Of a stretch of DNA of 64,000 nt, positions 38,793 to 47,312 are shown piece after piece. Each line of letters starts with the position of its first letter. Position 1 is the stretch's first letter. The DNA lies in NCBI RefSeq assembly GCF_003143935.1, contig NZ_QFRX01000001.1, forward strand, positions 4,258,228 through 4,322,227, given 5' to 3'. The position numbers and the translations under genes were made by a program. The notes beneath the pieces were generated by a model, which saw only the letters and a list, made by a program, of their open reading frames with translations, was not told where the DNA came from and did not search any database. Origin of the DNA: Streptomyces sp. Act143 (GTDB lineage Bacteria > Actinomycetota > Actinomycetes > Streptomycetales > Streptomycetaceae).

Positions 38793-39247
38793 GCCATCGA
38801 GTATCCACCCGCCCCAGGGGGGTCGCTCGTGCGCCCCTTCACAAGCTCTGACAGGGGGTGTGTTATCCTCCGCGACCCGCGTGATCCAGATCATGGTGCA
38901 GACCTGGAACCAGGAGGGGCCGCGACCCGTTGTCAATGCCGCGTGAGCTGCCTCTCTTGGCCTTCGCGGCACCTGTGAGCGGTCCGCAACAACCCCCCGC
39001 GAGACCCTCGCGAACCCTCCGCGCCGACCCCTCGCACCGCCCTTCTGAACACGTTCAATGGCCAGTTGAGCCCCCGGAAGGGTCAGTCGGCCTCTTTTCC
39101 TGGTTCCACAGGGCGGAATTCCTTGTGAAGAACTTCACGAACTTTCTCGGAGGCGCACCCCGAAGGGCCGTTTCCGGGCCCCCCGGAAGCGCTCATACGT
39201 TATCCGACCTGCTCAGCAGAAGGCTACCGATCGGTAACAAAGGAGAG
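38793..39247. other. Intergenic region between ppx/gppA and ndh
   Basis: 455 bases with no gene seen on either strand. It includes a Rex-like site (39123-39140) and GTGTTATCC-type promoter-like sequence near 38861. No stem-loop of convincing strength follows the ppx/gppA stop, so read-through into the ndh leader is possible. Confidence 0.5.
39123..39140. promoter_or_regulatory. Candidate Rex (redox) operator
   Basis: TTGTGAAGAACTTCACGA matches the Rex pattern TTGTGAA-N4-TTCACAA except for one base in the right arm. Rex represses respiratory genes when NAD+ is high relative to NADH, and ndh is a natural target. It lies about 330 bases before the ndh start, farther than usual, so a long leader would be needed. 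Confidence 0.45.
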
Positions 39248-40189
39248 CTACGCCACCGACCACGCGATGCCGTCGAGGATGTCGTGCTCGCTCACGACGA
39301 CCTCCTCGGCCCCGATCCGCTCCATGATCGACAGCAGTACGAGAGCACCCGCGGCGATGACGTCCACGCGCCCCGGGTGCATCGCGGGAACGGCCGCGCG
39401 CTCGGCGTGCGTGGAGCGCAGCAGCCACTCGGTGATCTCGCGGACCCGGTCGTGGGAGACCCGCGAGTGGTGGATCCGGGCCGGGTCGTACTCGGACAGC
39501 TCCTGCGCGATCGCGGAGACGGTGGTGACCGACCCCGCGAGCCCCACCAGCGTGCGCGCCTCGCGCAGCGGCACGGTCTCCTCGGCCAGGTCCAGGGCGG
39601 CCTCGATGTCCGCCCGCATGGCGGCGATCCGCTCCTCGGACGGCGGGTCGCTGACCACCCCGTCCCGGACGAGATGGCGCTCGGTCATCCGCACACAGCC
39701 GACGTCGACGGAACGGGCGGCACGCACATGCTCGTCCCCGACCACGAACTCGGTCGACCCGCCGCCGATGTCCACGACCAGGTAGGGCCGCTCCAGATCC
39801 TCGCGGCCCTTGAGCTCCCCCGTGGCCCCGGTGAAGGAGAACTCCGCCTCCTGGTCCCCGGTGATGACCTCCGGCTCGACACCGAGGATCTCCAGCACCC
39901 CGCGCACGAAGTCGTCCCGGTTCTCCGCGTCCCGCGAGGCGGACGTGGCCACGAACCGCAGCCGCTCCGCGCCGAGCTCCTTGATGACCGCCGCGTACTC
40001 CCGGCAGGCCGCGAACGTCCGCTCCAGCGCCTCGGGAGCCAGCCGCCCGGTCCGGTCGACGCCCTGCCCGAGCCGCACGATCGTCATACGGCGGTCCAGG
40101 TCGACGAGTTCACCGGTGGCGGGGTCGCAGTCGGCGACGAGGAGACGGATGGAGTTGGTACCGCAGTCGATGGCGGCGACGCGGGTCAT
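39248..40189 (-). CDS. Exopolyphosphatase / pppGpp phosphatase family protein (Ppx/GppA), 313 aa
   Basis: ATG at 40189 with GAGGA upstream. AAIDCGTNSIRLLVAD (phosphate 1 loop), FVATSASRDAENRDDF, YLVVDIGGGSTEFV (phosphate 2) and GLAGSVTTVSAIA mark the ASKHA fold of Ppx/GppA enzymes. At about 310 residues it is the short form without the extra C-terminal domain. It hydrolyses polyphosphate or pppGpp. Part of the enolase-DivIC-DUF501 cluster. Confidence 0.92.
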   Translation of the reverse strand: MTRVAAIDCGTNSIRLLVADCDPATGELVDLDRRMTIVRLGQGVDRTGRLAPEALERTFAACREYAAVIKELGAERLRFVATSASRDAENRDDFVRGVLEILGVEPEVITGDQEAEFSFTGATGELKGREDLERPYLVVDIGGGSTEFVVGDEHVRAARSVDVGCVRMTERHLVRDGVVSDPPSEERIAAMRADIEAALDLAEETVPLREARTLVGLAGSVTTVSAIAQELSEYDPARIHHSRVSHDRVREITEWLLRSTHAERAAVPAMHPGRVDVIAAGALVLLSIMERIGAEEVVVSEHDILDGIAWSVA

Positions 40190-40289
40190 GGGGGTCCTCA
40201 CTTCTTCACTGGCCGAGACGGGTGATGGGTGGGCGAAGGCCCGGGGGGCCAGGGGGCGGAGCCCCCTGGTACGGCGACCGGACGGACGG

Positions 40290-40814
40290 TCACTGATCGG
40301 CGGGCGGCACGACGCACGCCCCACGGCTCCACCACTCCGGCAGCATCGCAAGAGCCTCGTCACCGAGCGGGTTCACTCCGGGGCCCGCGGCCAGGGAGTG
40401 CGCCACCAGTACGTGCAGGCACTTCACCCGGTCCGGCATGCCGCCCGCGCTCGGGAAACCCTTGAGCTCCTCGATCTCGTCACGCCGCCGGACATAGTCC
40501 TCGTGCGCGGCACGGTACGCCGCGGCGAGCTCCGGGTCGGTTGCCAGCCGCTCCGTCATCTCCTTCATCACGCCGTTCGCCTCCAGCGTCCCGATCGCGG
40601 AGTTCGCCTTCGGGCACGTCAGGTAGTACAGCGTCGGGAAGGGCGTGCCGTCGGGAAGGCGGGGGGCCGTCTCCACCACGTCCGGCTGCCCGCAGGGGCA
40701 CCGGTGCGCGATGGCGCGCAGCCCGCGCGGCGGACGCCCGAGCTGCTGCTTGAAGGCCTCGACGTCGGCGTCGGTCGGCTCGGTGCGCGGGGTGGTGGGC
40801 GGGGGCGTTTCCAT
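40290..40814 (-). CDS. DUF501 family protein, 174 aa
   Basis: RPPRGLRAIAHRCPCGQPDVVETAPRLPDGTPFPTLYYLTCPKANSAIGTLEANGVMKEM is the DUF501 signature, with CPCG and the TCP cysteine as possible metal ligands. It is conserved beside divIC and enolase genes across actinobacteria; no function is established. The start is 23 bases after the divIC-like stop. Confidence 0.92.
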   Translation of the reverse strand: METPPPTTPRTEPTDADVEAFKQQLGRPPRGLRAIAHRCPCGQPDVVETAPRLPDGTPFPTLYYLTCPKANSAIGTLEANGVMKEMTERLATDPELAAAYRAAHEDYVRRRDEIEELKGFPSAGGMPDRVKCLHVLVAHSLAAGPGVNPLGDEALAMLPEWWSRGACVVPPADQ

Positions 40815-40837
40815 GCCTGTCTTTCTCTAGGTCAGCT

Positions 40838-41314
40838 TCACTGGTCGGAGGCGTCGGACTTGTCGACCCCGTCCCAGACGTTCGAGTACCAGGGACGGTC
40901 CGCCGCCCCCAGGTCGGCGCGCGACTGCTGGGCCGCACCCGGGTCGACGACGATGAACCCCGTCTCCCCCGGCATCACATAGTGCAGCCGCTGCCGGATC
41001 TGCTGCTCGGCGTACGCGTCGTCCTGCCACCGCGCCTTGAGGTCGCGCAGCTGCTCGACCCGCTGCCGCGCCTGCTCCTGCTCCCGTTGCAGATCGGCGA
41101 TCTCCGCGCGCTGGGAGACGTACTGCCTTATCGGATAGGCGAGCGCGACGATCAGCGAGCAGAGCACCAGCGCGAGCAGCGCCGCGCGGCCGGTGAGCCG
41201 GGATCGGCGCGCCTGCCGTTTGGTCTGGGAGCGGTAGACCCGGGCCGCGGTCTGCTCGCCGAGCAGTCGGATCCGGGTCGCGGTGGAGAAACGGTCCCGG
41301 TCCTTGACGGCCAT
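40838..41314 (-). CDS. FtsB/DivIC-type septum formation protein, 158 aa
   Basis: A basic cytoplasmic N-terminus, one membrane segment (about 44-62) and a coiled-coil (about 68-100: RAEIADLQREQEQARQRVEQLRDLKARWQD) then AEQQIRQRLHYVMPGETGFIVVDP, the DivIC signature. It links the early and late divisome with FtsL and FtsQ. The extra C-terminus is disordered. Confidence 0.92.
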   Translation of the reverse strand: MAVKDRDRFSTATRIRLLGEQTAARVYRSQTKRQARRSRLTGRAALLALVLCSLIVALAYPIRQYVSQRAEIADLQREQEQARQRVEQLRDLKARWQDDAYAEQQIRQRLHYVMPGETGFIVVDPGAAQQSRADLGAADRPWYSNVWDGVDKSDASDQ

Positions 41315-41336
41315 CTCTCACTCCCGTTCACACGCG

Positions 41337-41381
41337 CGTACGTCCCCGCACACGGTACGGGACCGAGTACGGGGACGTACG
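41337..41381 (-). terminator. Hairpin after enolase
   Basis: CGTACGTCCCCG (41337-41348) pairs perfectly with CGGGGACGTACG (41370-41381) over a 21-base loop, 27 bases after the enolase stop. It may attenuate rather than fully end transcription into the divIC-like gene. Confidence 0.6.
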
Positions 41382-41407
41382 TACGACGCCTCTTGTGGCG
41401 CTGCGGC

Positions 41408-42688
41408 TCAGCCCTTGAAGCGGGGGAAGGCCGAGCGGCCGGCGTACACCGCGGCGTCGTCGAGGATCTCCTCGATGCGCAGCAGCTGATTGTACTTGGC
41501 GACGCGCTCGGAGCGGGCCGGGGCGCCGGTCTTGATCTGGCCGCAGTTGGTGGCGACGGCCAGGTCGGCGATGGTGACGTCCTCGGTCTCGCCGGAGCGG
41601 TGGGACATCATGCACTTGAAGCCGTTGCGCTGGGCGAGCTCGACGGCGTCCAGGGTCTCGGTGAGCGAGCCGATCTGGTTCACCTTCACGAGCAGGGCGT
41701 TGGCGGAGCCCTCCTCGATGCCGCGGGCGAGGCGCTCGGGGTTGGTGACGAACAGGTCGTCGCCGACGAGCTGGACCTTGTCGCCGAGCTTGTCGGTGAT
41801 GACCTTCCAGCCGGCCCAGTCGTCCTCGAACAGCGGGTCCTCGATGGAGACGAGCGGGTAGGCCGCGACGAGCTCCTCGTAGTACTCCGTCATCTCGGCG
41901 GCGGAGCGCTCCTTGCCCTCGAAGAGGTACTTGCCGTCCTTGTAGAACTCGGAGGCGGCGACGTCGAGCGCGAGGGCGACCTGCTCACCGGGGACGTACC
42001 CGGCCTGCTTGATCGCTTCGAGGATGAGGTCCAGGGCGTCACGGTTGGAGCCCAGGTTCGGGGCGAAGCCGCCCTCGTCGCCCAGGCCGGTGGACAGGCC
42101 CTTGCTCTTCAGGACGGCCTTGAGGGTGTGGTAGACCTCGGTGCCCCAGCGCAGCGCCTCGGAGAAGGACTCCGCGCCGATCGGGGCGATCATGAACTCC
42201 TGGATGTCCACGTTGGAGTCGGCGTGCGAGCCGCCGTTCAGGATGTTCATCATCGGCACCGGCAGCAGGTGCGCGTTCGGGCCGCCCAGGTAGCGGAAGA
42301 GCGGGAGGTCGCTGGCCTCGGAGGCGGCGTGGGCGACGGCGAGCGAGACGCCGAGGATGGCGTTGGCGCCGAGGGAGCCCTTGTTGTCGGTGGCGTCCAG
42401 GTCGAACATGGCCTGGTCGATCAGGCGCTGCTCGGTGGCGTCGTAGCCGACCAGCTCCGGGCCGATCTGCTCGATGACGGCGAGAACGGCCTTCTCGACG
42501 CCCTTGCCCTGGTAGCGGTTCGGGTCGCCGTCGCGGAGCTCGATGGCCTCGAAGGCGCCCGTGGAGGCGCCGGACGGGACGGCGGCACGACCCGTGCTGC
42601 CGTCGTCGAGGCCGACCTCGACCTCGACCGTGGGGTTGCCTCGGGAGTCCAGGATTTCCCGGGCTACGACGACGTCGATGGACGGCAC
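41408..42688 (-). CDS. eno: Enolase, 426 aa
   Basis: GTG at 42688 is preferred because AAGGAG lies six bases upstream; the ATG at 42694 directly abuts that site. DVVVAREILDSRGNPTVEVEV, SGASTGAFEAIELRDGD, the metal ligands in VSIEDPLFEDDW and QLVGDDLFVTN, catalytic Lys in NALLVKVNQIGSLTET and MMSHRSGETED are all present. It converts 2-phosphoglycerate to phosphoenolpyruvate. Confidence 0.97.
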   Translation of the reverse strand: MPSIDVVVAREILDSRGNPTVEVEVGLDDGSTGRAAVPSGASTGAFEAIELRDGDPNRYQGKGVEKAVLAVIEQIGPELVGYDATEQRLIDQAMFDLDATDNKGSLGANAILGVSLAVAHAASEASDLPLFRYLGGPNAHLLPVPMMNILNGGSHADSNVDIQEFMIAPIGAESFSEALRWGTEVYHTLKAVLKSKGLSTGLGDEGGFAPNLGSNRDALDLILEAIKQAGYVPGEQVALALDVAASEFYKDGKYLFEGKERSAAEMTEYYEELVAAYPLVSIEDPLFEDDWAGWKVITDKLGDKVQLVGDDLFVTNPERLARGIEEGSANALLVKVNQIGSLTETLDAVELAQRNGFKCMMSHRSGETEDVTIADLAVATNCGQIKTGAPARSERVAKYNQLLRIEEILDDAAVYAGRSAFPRFKG

Positions 42689-42861
42689 GAGCATCTCCTT
42701 CTTGGGATGTGACACGGTCCGCCGGGACCGCGGTGTGTTCTGCGAGACGAGCCTAACCGGCTCCGGGCGATCGGCCACCGTGCAGACCGCCCCGTGGACA
42801 GAACCGAAAGTAAATTGTTTCCGAACGGAACAAAGAAACGCGGGTGCCCGGGCATGAAAAA

Positions 42862-42903
42862 CCCCGCTCCGGTGCGTACGGGGGAACACGCACCGGAGCG
42901 GGG
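42862..42903 (-). terminator. Intrinsic terminator after the first rpf gene
   Basis: A perfect 16-bp stem (42862-42877 with 42888-42903) over a 10-base loop is followed on the minus strand by TTTTT, a canonical Rho-independent terminator, 95 bases after the rpf stop. The remaining bases up to 42688 form the enolase promoter region. Confidence 0.93.
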
Positions 42904-42997
42904 AGCCCGCGGGGACGGGGGGACCCTCACGGGGCCTCCATGATGAGGACCACGGATGTGAGGGCGCTGTGGTTCGGCTGGGCCTTGCCCGTGCCTC

Positions 42998-43684
42998 TTA
43001 CTTGAGGTGCAGCTGCTGGCCCGGGTAGATGAAGTCGGCGTCGTCGATGATGTCCTTGTTCAGCTTGAACAGCTTCTGCCAGCCGCCCTTGACATCGTGC
43101 TTCTCGGCGATCGAGCTGAGGGTGTCACCCTTGACGACCTTGTACTCGCCGTCACCCTTCTTGACCTTCTTGCCGGTCGGGGTGGTGACGGTCTTCTTGG
43201 CGGTCGTGCGCTCCGAGGAACGGGAGGTCGACTGCTCGGAGGAACGGGTGCTGGTGCTGCTGCCGCTCGACGAACCGGAGCCGGAGGACGAGCTGCCGCC
43301 GCCGGTGTAGGCGGCACCGGACAGGCCCACGCCACAGGTCGGCCAGGCGCCCTTGCCCTGGGAGGCGAGGACCTTCTCGGCGATCTGGATCTGCTGCGAC
43401 TTGGAAGCCTGGTCGGCGGTGGAGGCGTACGCCGTGCCGCCGTACGCGGCCCAGGTGGACGCGGAGAACTGAAGGCCGCCGTAGTAGCCGTTGCCGGTGT
43501 TGATGGACCAGTTGCCACCCGACTCGCACTGGGCGACGGCGTCCCACTCGGAGGCGGTGGCGGCGGAGGCGTTGCCGGCCGCCATCAGCGGGGCGGCGAT
43601 GGCGACACCGGTGACGCCGGCGAGCGCGGCGGCGCGGGTGGCCTTGGACGGACGACGGTGCTTGCCCTTGCCGGAAAACAGCAT
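42998..43684 (-). CDS. Resuscitation-promoting factor with LysM domain, 228 aa
   Basis: A signal peptide (1-42, cut after ANASA) precedes the Rpf transglycosylase domain (WDAVAQCESGGNWSINTGNGYYGGLQFSASTWAAYGG, catalytic Glu in CESGG). A Ser/Gly linker leads to a C-terminal LysM (YKVVKGDTLSSIAEKHDVKGGWQKLFKLNKDIIDDADFIYPGQQLHL). It cleaves peptidoglycan glycans in germination and regrowth. A c-di-AMP riboswitch precedes it. One of a tandem pair. Confidence 0.95.
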   Translation of the reverse strand: MLFSGKGKHRRPSKATRAAALAGVTGVAIAAPLMAAGNASAATASEWDAVAQCESGGNWSINTGNGYYGGLQFSASTWAAYGGTAYASTADQASKSQQIQIAEKVLASQGKGAWPTCGVGLSGAAYTGGGSSSSGSGSSSGSSTSTRSSEQSTSRSSERTTAKKTVTTPTGKKVKKGDGEYKVVKGDTLSSIAEKHDVKGGWQKLFKLNKDIIDDADFIYPGQQLHLK

Positions 43685-43699
43685 GGATCGATCCCCTCA

Positions 43700-43865
43700 C
43701 CGACGCCTGCGAGGTGAGCTGTCGGGTTCGGGCCGGTTGAGTTGCCCGGCCGCGCATCCCGGCCTTGCGGCCTGCTGCGCGGCTTCACCCCAAGCCGGTC
43801 CAGCGTGAACTGCTGGGCCCGGCACTTACCTTGGGTCCCCCGCTCCTGCCTACGGCGCTTGACGC
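43700..43865 (-). ncRNA. ydaO-type c-di-AMP riboswitch
   Basis: Reading the minus strand, conserved blocks appear in order: GGCAGGAGCGGGGGACCCA, GGGGTGAAGCCGCGC, GCCGGGATGCGCGGCCGGGCAACTC, CCCGAACCCGACAGCTCACCTCGCAGGCG. These are the ydaO/yuaA riboswitch sequence elements. It ends about 15 bases before the rpf start. Binding of c-di-AMP is expected to lower expression of this cell-wall enzyme. The 196 bases beyond it (43866-44061) are the promoter region. Confidence 0.9.
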
Positions 43866-44061
43866 GACGACTGTTCCCGTACGGCCGCTGGCAGGATTCG
43901 GCGTTGCGGCAGCCGGGGCTCGTGGTGACGAGCGGTGTTGACCGTAGACACGGAATCCGGGGAATTTCAAAGACGATCAGGGCTTCTGAGACTCATCCCA
44001 CACTTTCGCCAAACCGGACATTCGGCGCGAAGCATGACGCGAACTCCCGCCGGTTTTCGCC

Positions 44062-45030
44062 CTATTCGGACCCGACTACGAGGGTCTGACCGGGCATGAT
44101 GGCGCTCGGGTCGGAGCCGATGACCTTCTTGTTCACGGCGTAGAGGTGGCGCCACCCGCCGTCGAGACCAAGGGAGTCGGCGATGGAGGCGAGGGTGTCG
44201 CCCTCGCGGACGGTGTACGCCTTCTCGTCGGCGCTCGCGCCACGGTGCCGGCCGGTACCCGCGGAGGTGTCGGCCCCGCCCTCGGCGTCGGCGACGAGCG
44301 CACCGATGTCGACGAGGCTCGAAGAGCCGCCTTCCTGCCAGGAGTTGTCCGATTCGACCTCATTGGCCGGAACTGTGGGCGAGCTGTCGGGCGACTGCGC
44401 GGCACCCTGGCCGGAGTCGGACCTGTCCGACTTGGCGGAGTTGTCCGCATCGGTGGAGGCGGAGGGCGAGGGCGAGGGCGAGGAATCGTCGGAGGCGCCG
44501 TCGGAGGCGTCACTCGAGGCGTCGCCCGACGAGCCGGACTCCGCGGAATTGGGCAAGCCGGACGATTCCGACCCCGATCCGGACGCATCGGACTCCGCCC
44601 CGGACGCCGAGGCGGAACCGCTCCCGACCCCGGTGTCGACATCGGCCGAGCCCGAGTCCTGACTGAGCCCGTTGAGCAGCCCGCAGGCACCCCAGACGCC
44701 GACACCCTGGTCCGCGAGGACCTTCTCGGCGACGGCTATCTGCTGGTTGCGGCTGGCCAGGTCGGCACTCGGCGCGTAGTCGAGGCCGCCGAACTTCTCC
44801 CAGTTCTCCTGGGAGAGGTTGAGCCCGCCGTAGGAACCGTCACCGTTGTTCTGGCTCCAGGAACCGTCGGTCTCGCACTTGGCGACCTTGTCCCAGGTGC
44901 CGCCGTCGGCCGCGCTCGCGCCGGTGGCGGCGAGGAGCGGGATCGCGATGGCGGAGCCGGTCACTCCGGCCGCGACAAGAAGCGCCGGAGCCTGGCGGGG
45001 GCGACGGTGACGACCGTTCCCGGTGAGCAT
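44062..45030 (-). CDS. Resuscitation-promoting factor with LysM domain and long linker, 322 aa
   Basis: ATG at 45030 with AAAGG upstream. A signal peptide (cut after ATGASA), an Rpf domain (WDKVAKCETDGSWSQNNGDGSYGGLNLSQENWEKFGG; catalytic Glu in CETDG), then an Asp/Ser-rich linker of about 125 residues and a LysM (YTVREGDTLASIADSLGLDGGWRHLYAVNKKVIGSDPSAIMPGQTLVV). The acidic linker probably spans the wall. No ydaO riboswitch precedes it, unlike its neighbour. Confidence 0.94.
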   Translation of the reverse strand: MLTGNGRHRRPRQAPALLVAAGVTGSAIAIPLLAATGASAADGGTWDKVAKCETDGSWSQNNGDGSYGGLNLSQENWEKFGGLDYAPSADLASRNQQIAVAEKVLADQGVGVWGACGLLNGLSQDSGSADVDTGVGSGSASASGAESDASGSGSESSGLPNSAESGSSGDASSDASDGASDDSSPSPSPSASTDADNSAKSDRSDSGQGAAQSPDSSPTVPANEVESDNSWQEGGSSSLVDIGALVADAEGGADTSAGTGRHRGASADEKAYTVREGDTLASIADSLGLDGGWRHLYAVNKKVIGSDPSAIMPGQTLVVGSE

Positions 45031-45156
45031 GCGGGGAACCTTTCGCGAGACAGCGGTGACCGGCGTGACGGGTGGTGCTGGTCGCCACGCTGGTTGGTGA
45101 ACGTATCGGCAGACGATCACTTGTCACAAGTTCATGCCGCGCAGATCACGTGAAGA

Positions 45157-47109
45157 TCACAGACTTGAACGCCTGTCATGTTTAGCCGGTTCCAAGGCAC
45201 CCAGGGTGATGCGAAGGGGAGGGACGAGTGCTTCACGTCGAACTGGCGCCCCCTCACCCCGGAAGTTGAGGTGGTGCACGAGGACAGGCCAAAAGCCCTT
45301 CTCGAACCAGGTGTTCTGCCGGTCCTTGGCTAGCGCCCAGGGCCCGTAACGCGCAGGCAGCTCATCCCAGAGACAACCGGACCGCAGCCGGTGAAGGATC
45401 CCGTCCAGCTGGGTCCGCACATCCACCGCACCGCGCGCGAACTGGCGCCGCTGGAAGTAGGTCGCCATCAACTCCTCGACCGCGCTCCAGGCCCGCTCCG
45501 GAACCTCGGCGGGAACCAGCGTCCCGGTTCGCTCATGCCATTCCGTCACCTTGCACTTGACCCCGGATCGTTTGCGCGCTTGTCCGAGCGGCCGCACCGT
45601 GACATCCAGAAAGTCGATCACCTCTGCCATCTCGCAAAGGTTCAAATCCCCTGTCTTCCCACCGGCGATCAGCCTGGCGCCGAGTTCCGCTCGCTCCTGC
45701 TCCGCCAGCACTGCTTCGGCCTGGGCGAGCAGAAGACTGATGTTCCTCACTTCTTCCGCGAGTTGGCGCACGGCCGCGTCCCGCACCACCGGGTCAAGAC
45801 CAGGCACACGGGCGAGTTCGGTCCGCGCATGTGCCGCGGCCTGCCGCTTCTCATCGAGCGACTTCTCCAAACGAGCCACGCGCTCACGCTGCTTCCCGGC
45901 GTTCCCCGGAGCGGCCTTGCGGCCGCGTGGGCTCCATCCGGTGCGCCTCTCCGGATCCTCCAGGAACGTCAGAACCTTGCTCCACACGGCTGCTTCGACC
46001 TCGGCGCCGATCAGGTGCGGATCGGAACAGTTCGTCGACCGCCCCTTGCCGTTGTTGCCGCCACCGCGCCGGTAGTACCGCGTGTCGTTGGTCTTGCGGT
46101 AGCTGCCGACATAGCGGTGTCCACACGCGCCGACGATCCGGCCCGTCAGCGGATGGTTGCCTGCGGTCGACCGGGTCGGCCGACCTCTCCGCCGCAGGGC
46201 CGTGACGAGGGCCTCGACCTGTTCCGCGGAGAGGATGCGGGGAATGTGGATGACCACGCTGTCCCCGTGTAACGGAACGCCATTTTGATCCAGTTTCGTA
46301 CCGTTCTTTCTGTTGCCGGCGGGGTTACGGAAGACGACCTCACCCTTGAGCAGAGCGGGGTTCCGGAGGCGTCGATGGAGATCGGAGGCGGTCCAGGGGC
46401 GACCGCTCCGCGTGAGTTTCCCCAGCGCGTTCAGCTCCTGGGCCGTCTCGGAGATGCTCTTCCCCTCTTCCACGATCAGGGTCACCGCCGCGCGGACGAC
46501 ATCCGCCTCGGTCTCACTGACGACCAGCCTGGACCCACGCCTTCCGGTCTGCTCGATGGCGTAACCCCACGGCGGTGGACCGCCGACCCAACCACCGTCG
46601 AGGGCCCTGCGCTGACGACCACCCTGAGTGCGCTCGCGAATGAGATTCCATTCGGCCTCAGCCATCAACGCATGGAAGTGCAACTGTCGCCGACCGAACT
46701 CCGTGGTGGTGTCGACGTCCTGCGTGACCGATGCGAAGTGGACACCAAGGTCTTCGATCGCTCAGATCCACGTCCAGAACGCCCGGCCGGTACGGCCGAT
46801 ACGGTCGAACTCGTGGACCACGATCACATCGATCAGGCCGCGCCGAGCAGCCTGTTCCAGCCGCAGCATGCCGGGCCGGTCGACCAAGGCTCCCGACACC
46901 CCTTCATCCCTGAACACCATTTCGGGATCGAGAATCCACCCCGGCCTGCTTTCGACGTGCGCGCGACCCGCCCTCTCCTGGACAGCGAGCCCGTATCCCT
47001 GCGCCTGCTCTTGTGCCGAGACCCGCAGCATCAGTGCGGCTCGCACCGCGCGCACCGGCTCGGCGCGACGATTTACCGCGGACGCGGGTGCAGCTACAGC
47101 GTTGAACAC
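45157..47109 (-). pseudogene. Large serine recombinase broken by one in-frame TGA, fused to an IS5-like fragment
   Basis: GTG at 47109 with GAAGGGG upstream opens a frame containing the resolvase catalytic domain (LMLRVSAQEQAQGYGLAVQ with the nucleophile Ser; HEFDRIGRTGRAFWTW). A TGA at 46762-46764 interrupts it where relatives have Trp, and the same frame continues (AIEDLGVHFASVTQDVDTTTEFGRRQLHFHALMAEAEWNLI) through the recombinase, zinc-ribbon and coiled-coil regions. The last 100 residues resemble the DUF4096 N-terminus of IS5-type transposases. It contains the only in-frame TTA codon I found in the window (46270-46272). Confidence 0.85.
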
Positions 47110-47312
47110 GTCAGCCCCTTCACGGCTGGCAAGGCCCCGGAGCTCTGACCAGCTTCGGGGCCCCTGCGTTTACCGGATCTAACGCTTGTCATGACGCAGC
47201 ACCGGCAAACGCATAAAAGGCCAGCTAATCGCTTATTTGGGCATAGCGGTGCTATGCCATGCTTTCGCGGTCAGCCACATCGTCGTCGCCCGGCTCCCGA
47301 TACGGTCATCAT

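Noticed and set aside
46762..46764. In-frame TGA read as selenocysteine or Trp
   Set aside because: No SECIS-like structure was recognised and relatives have Trp here; Streptomyces uses TGA as stop. A nonsense mutation is simpler.
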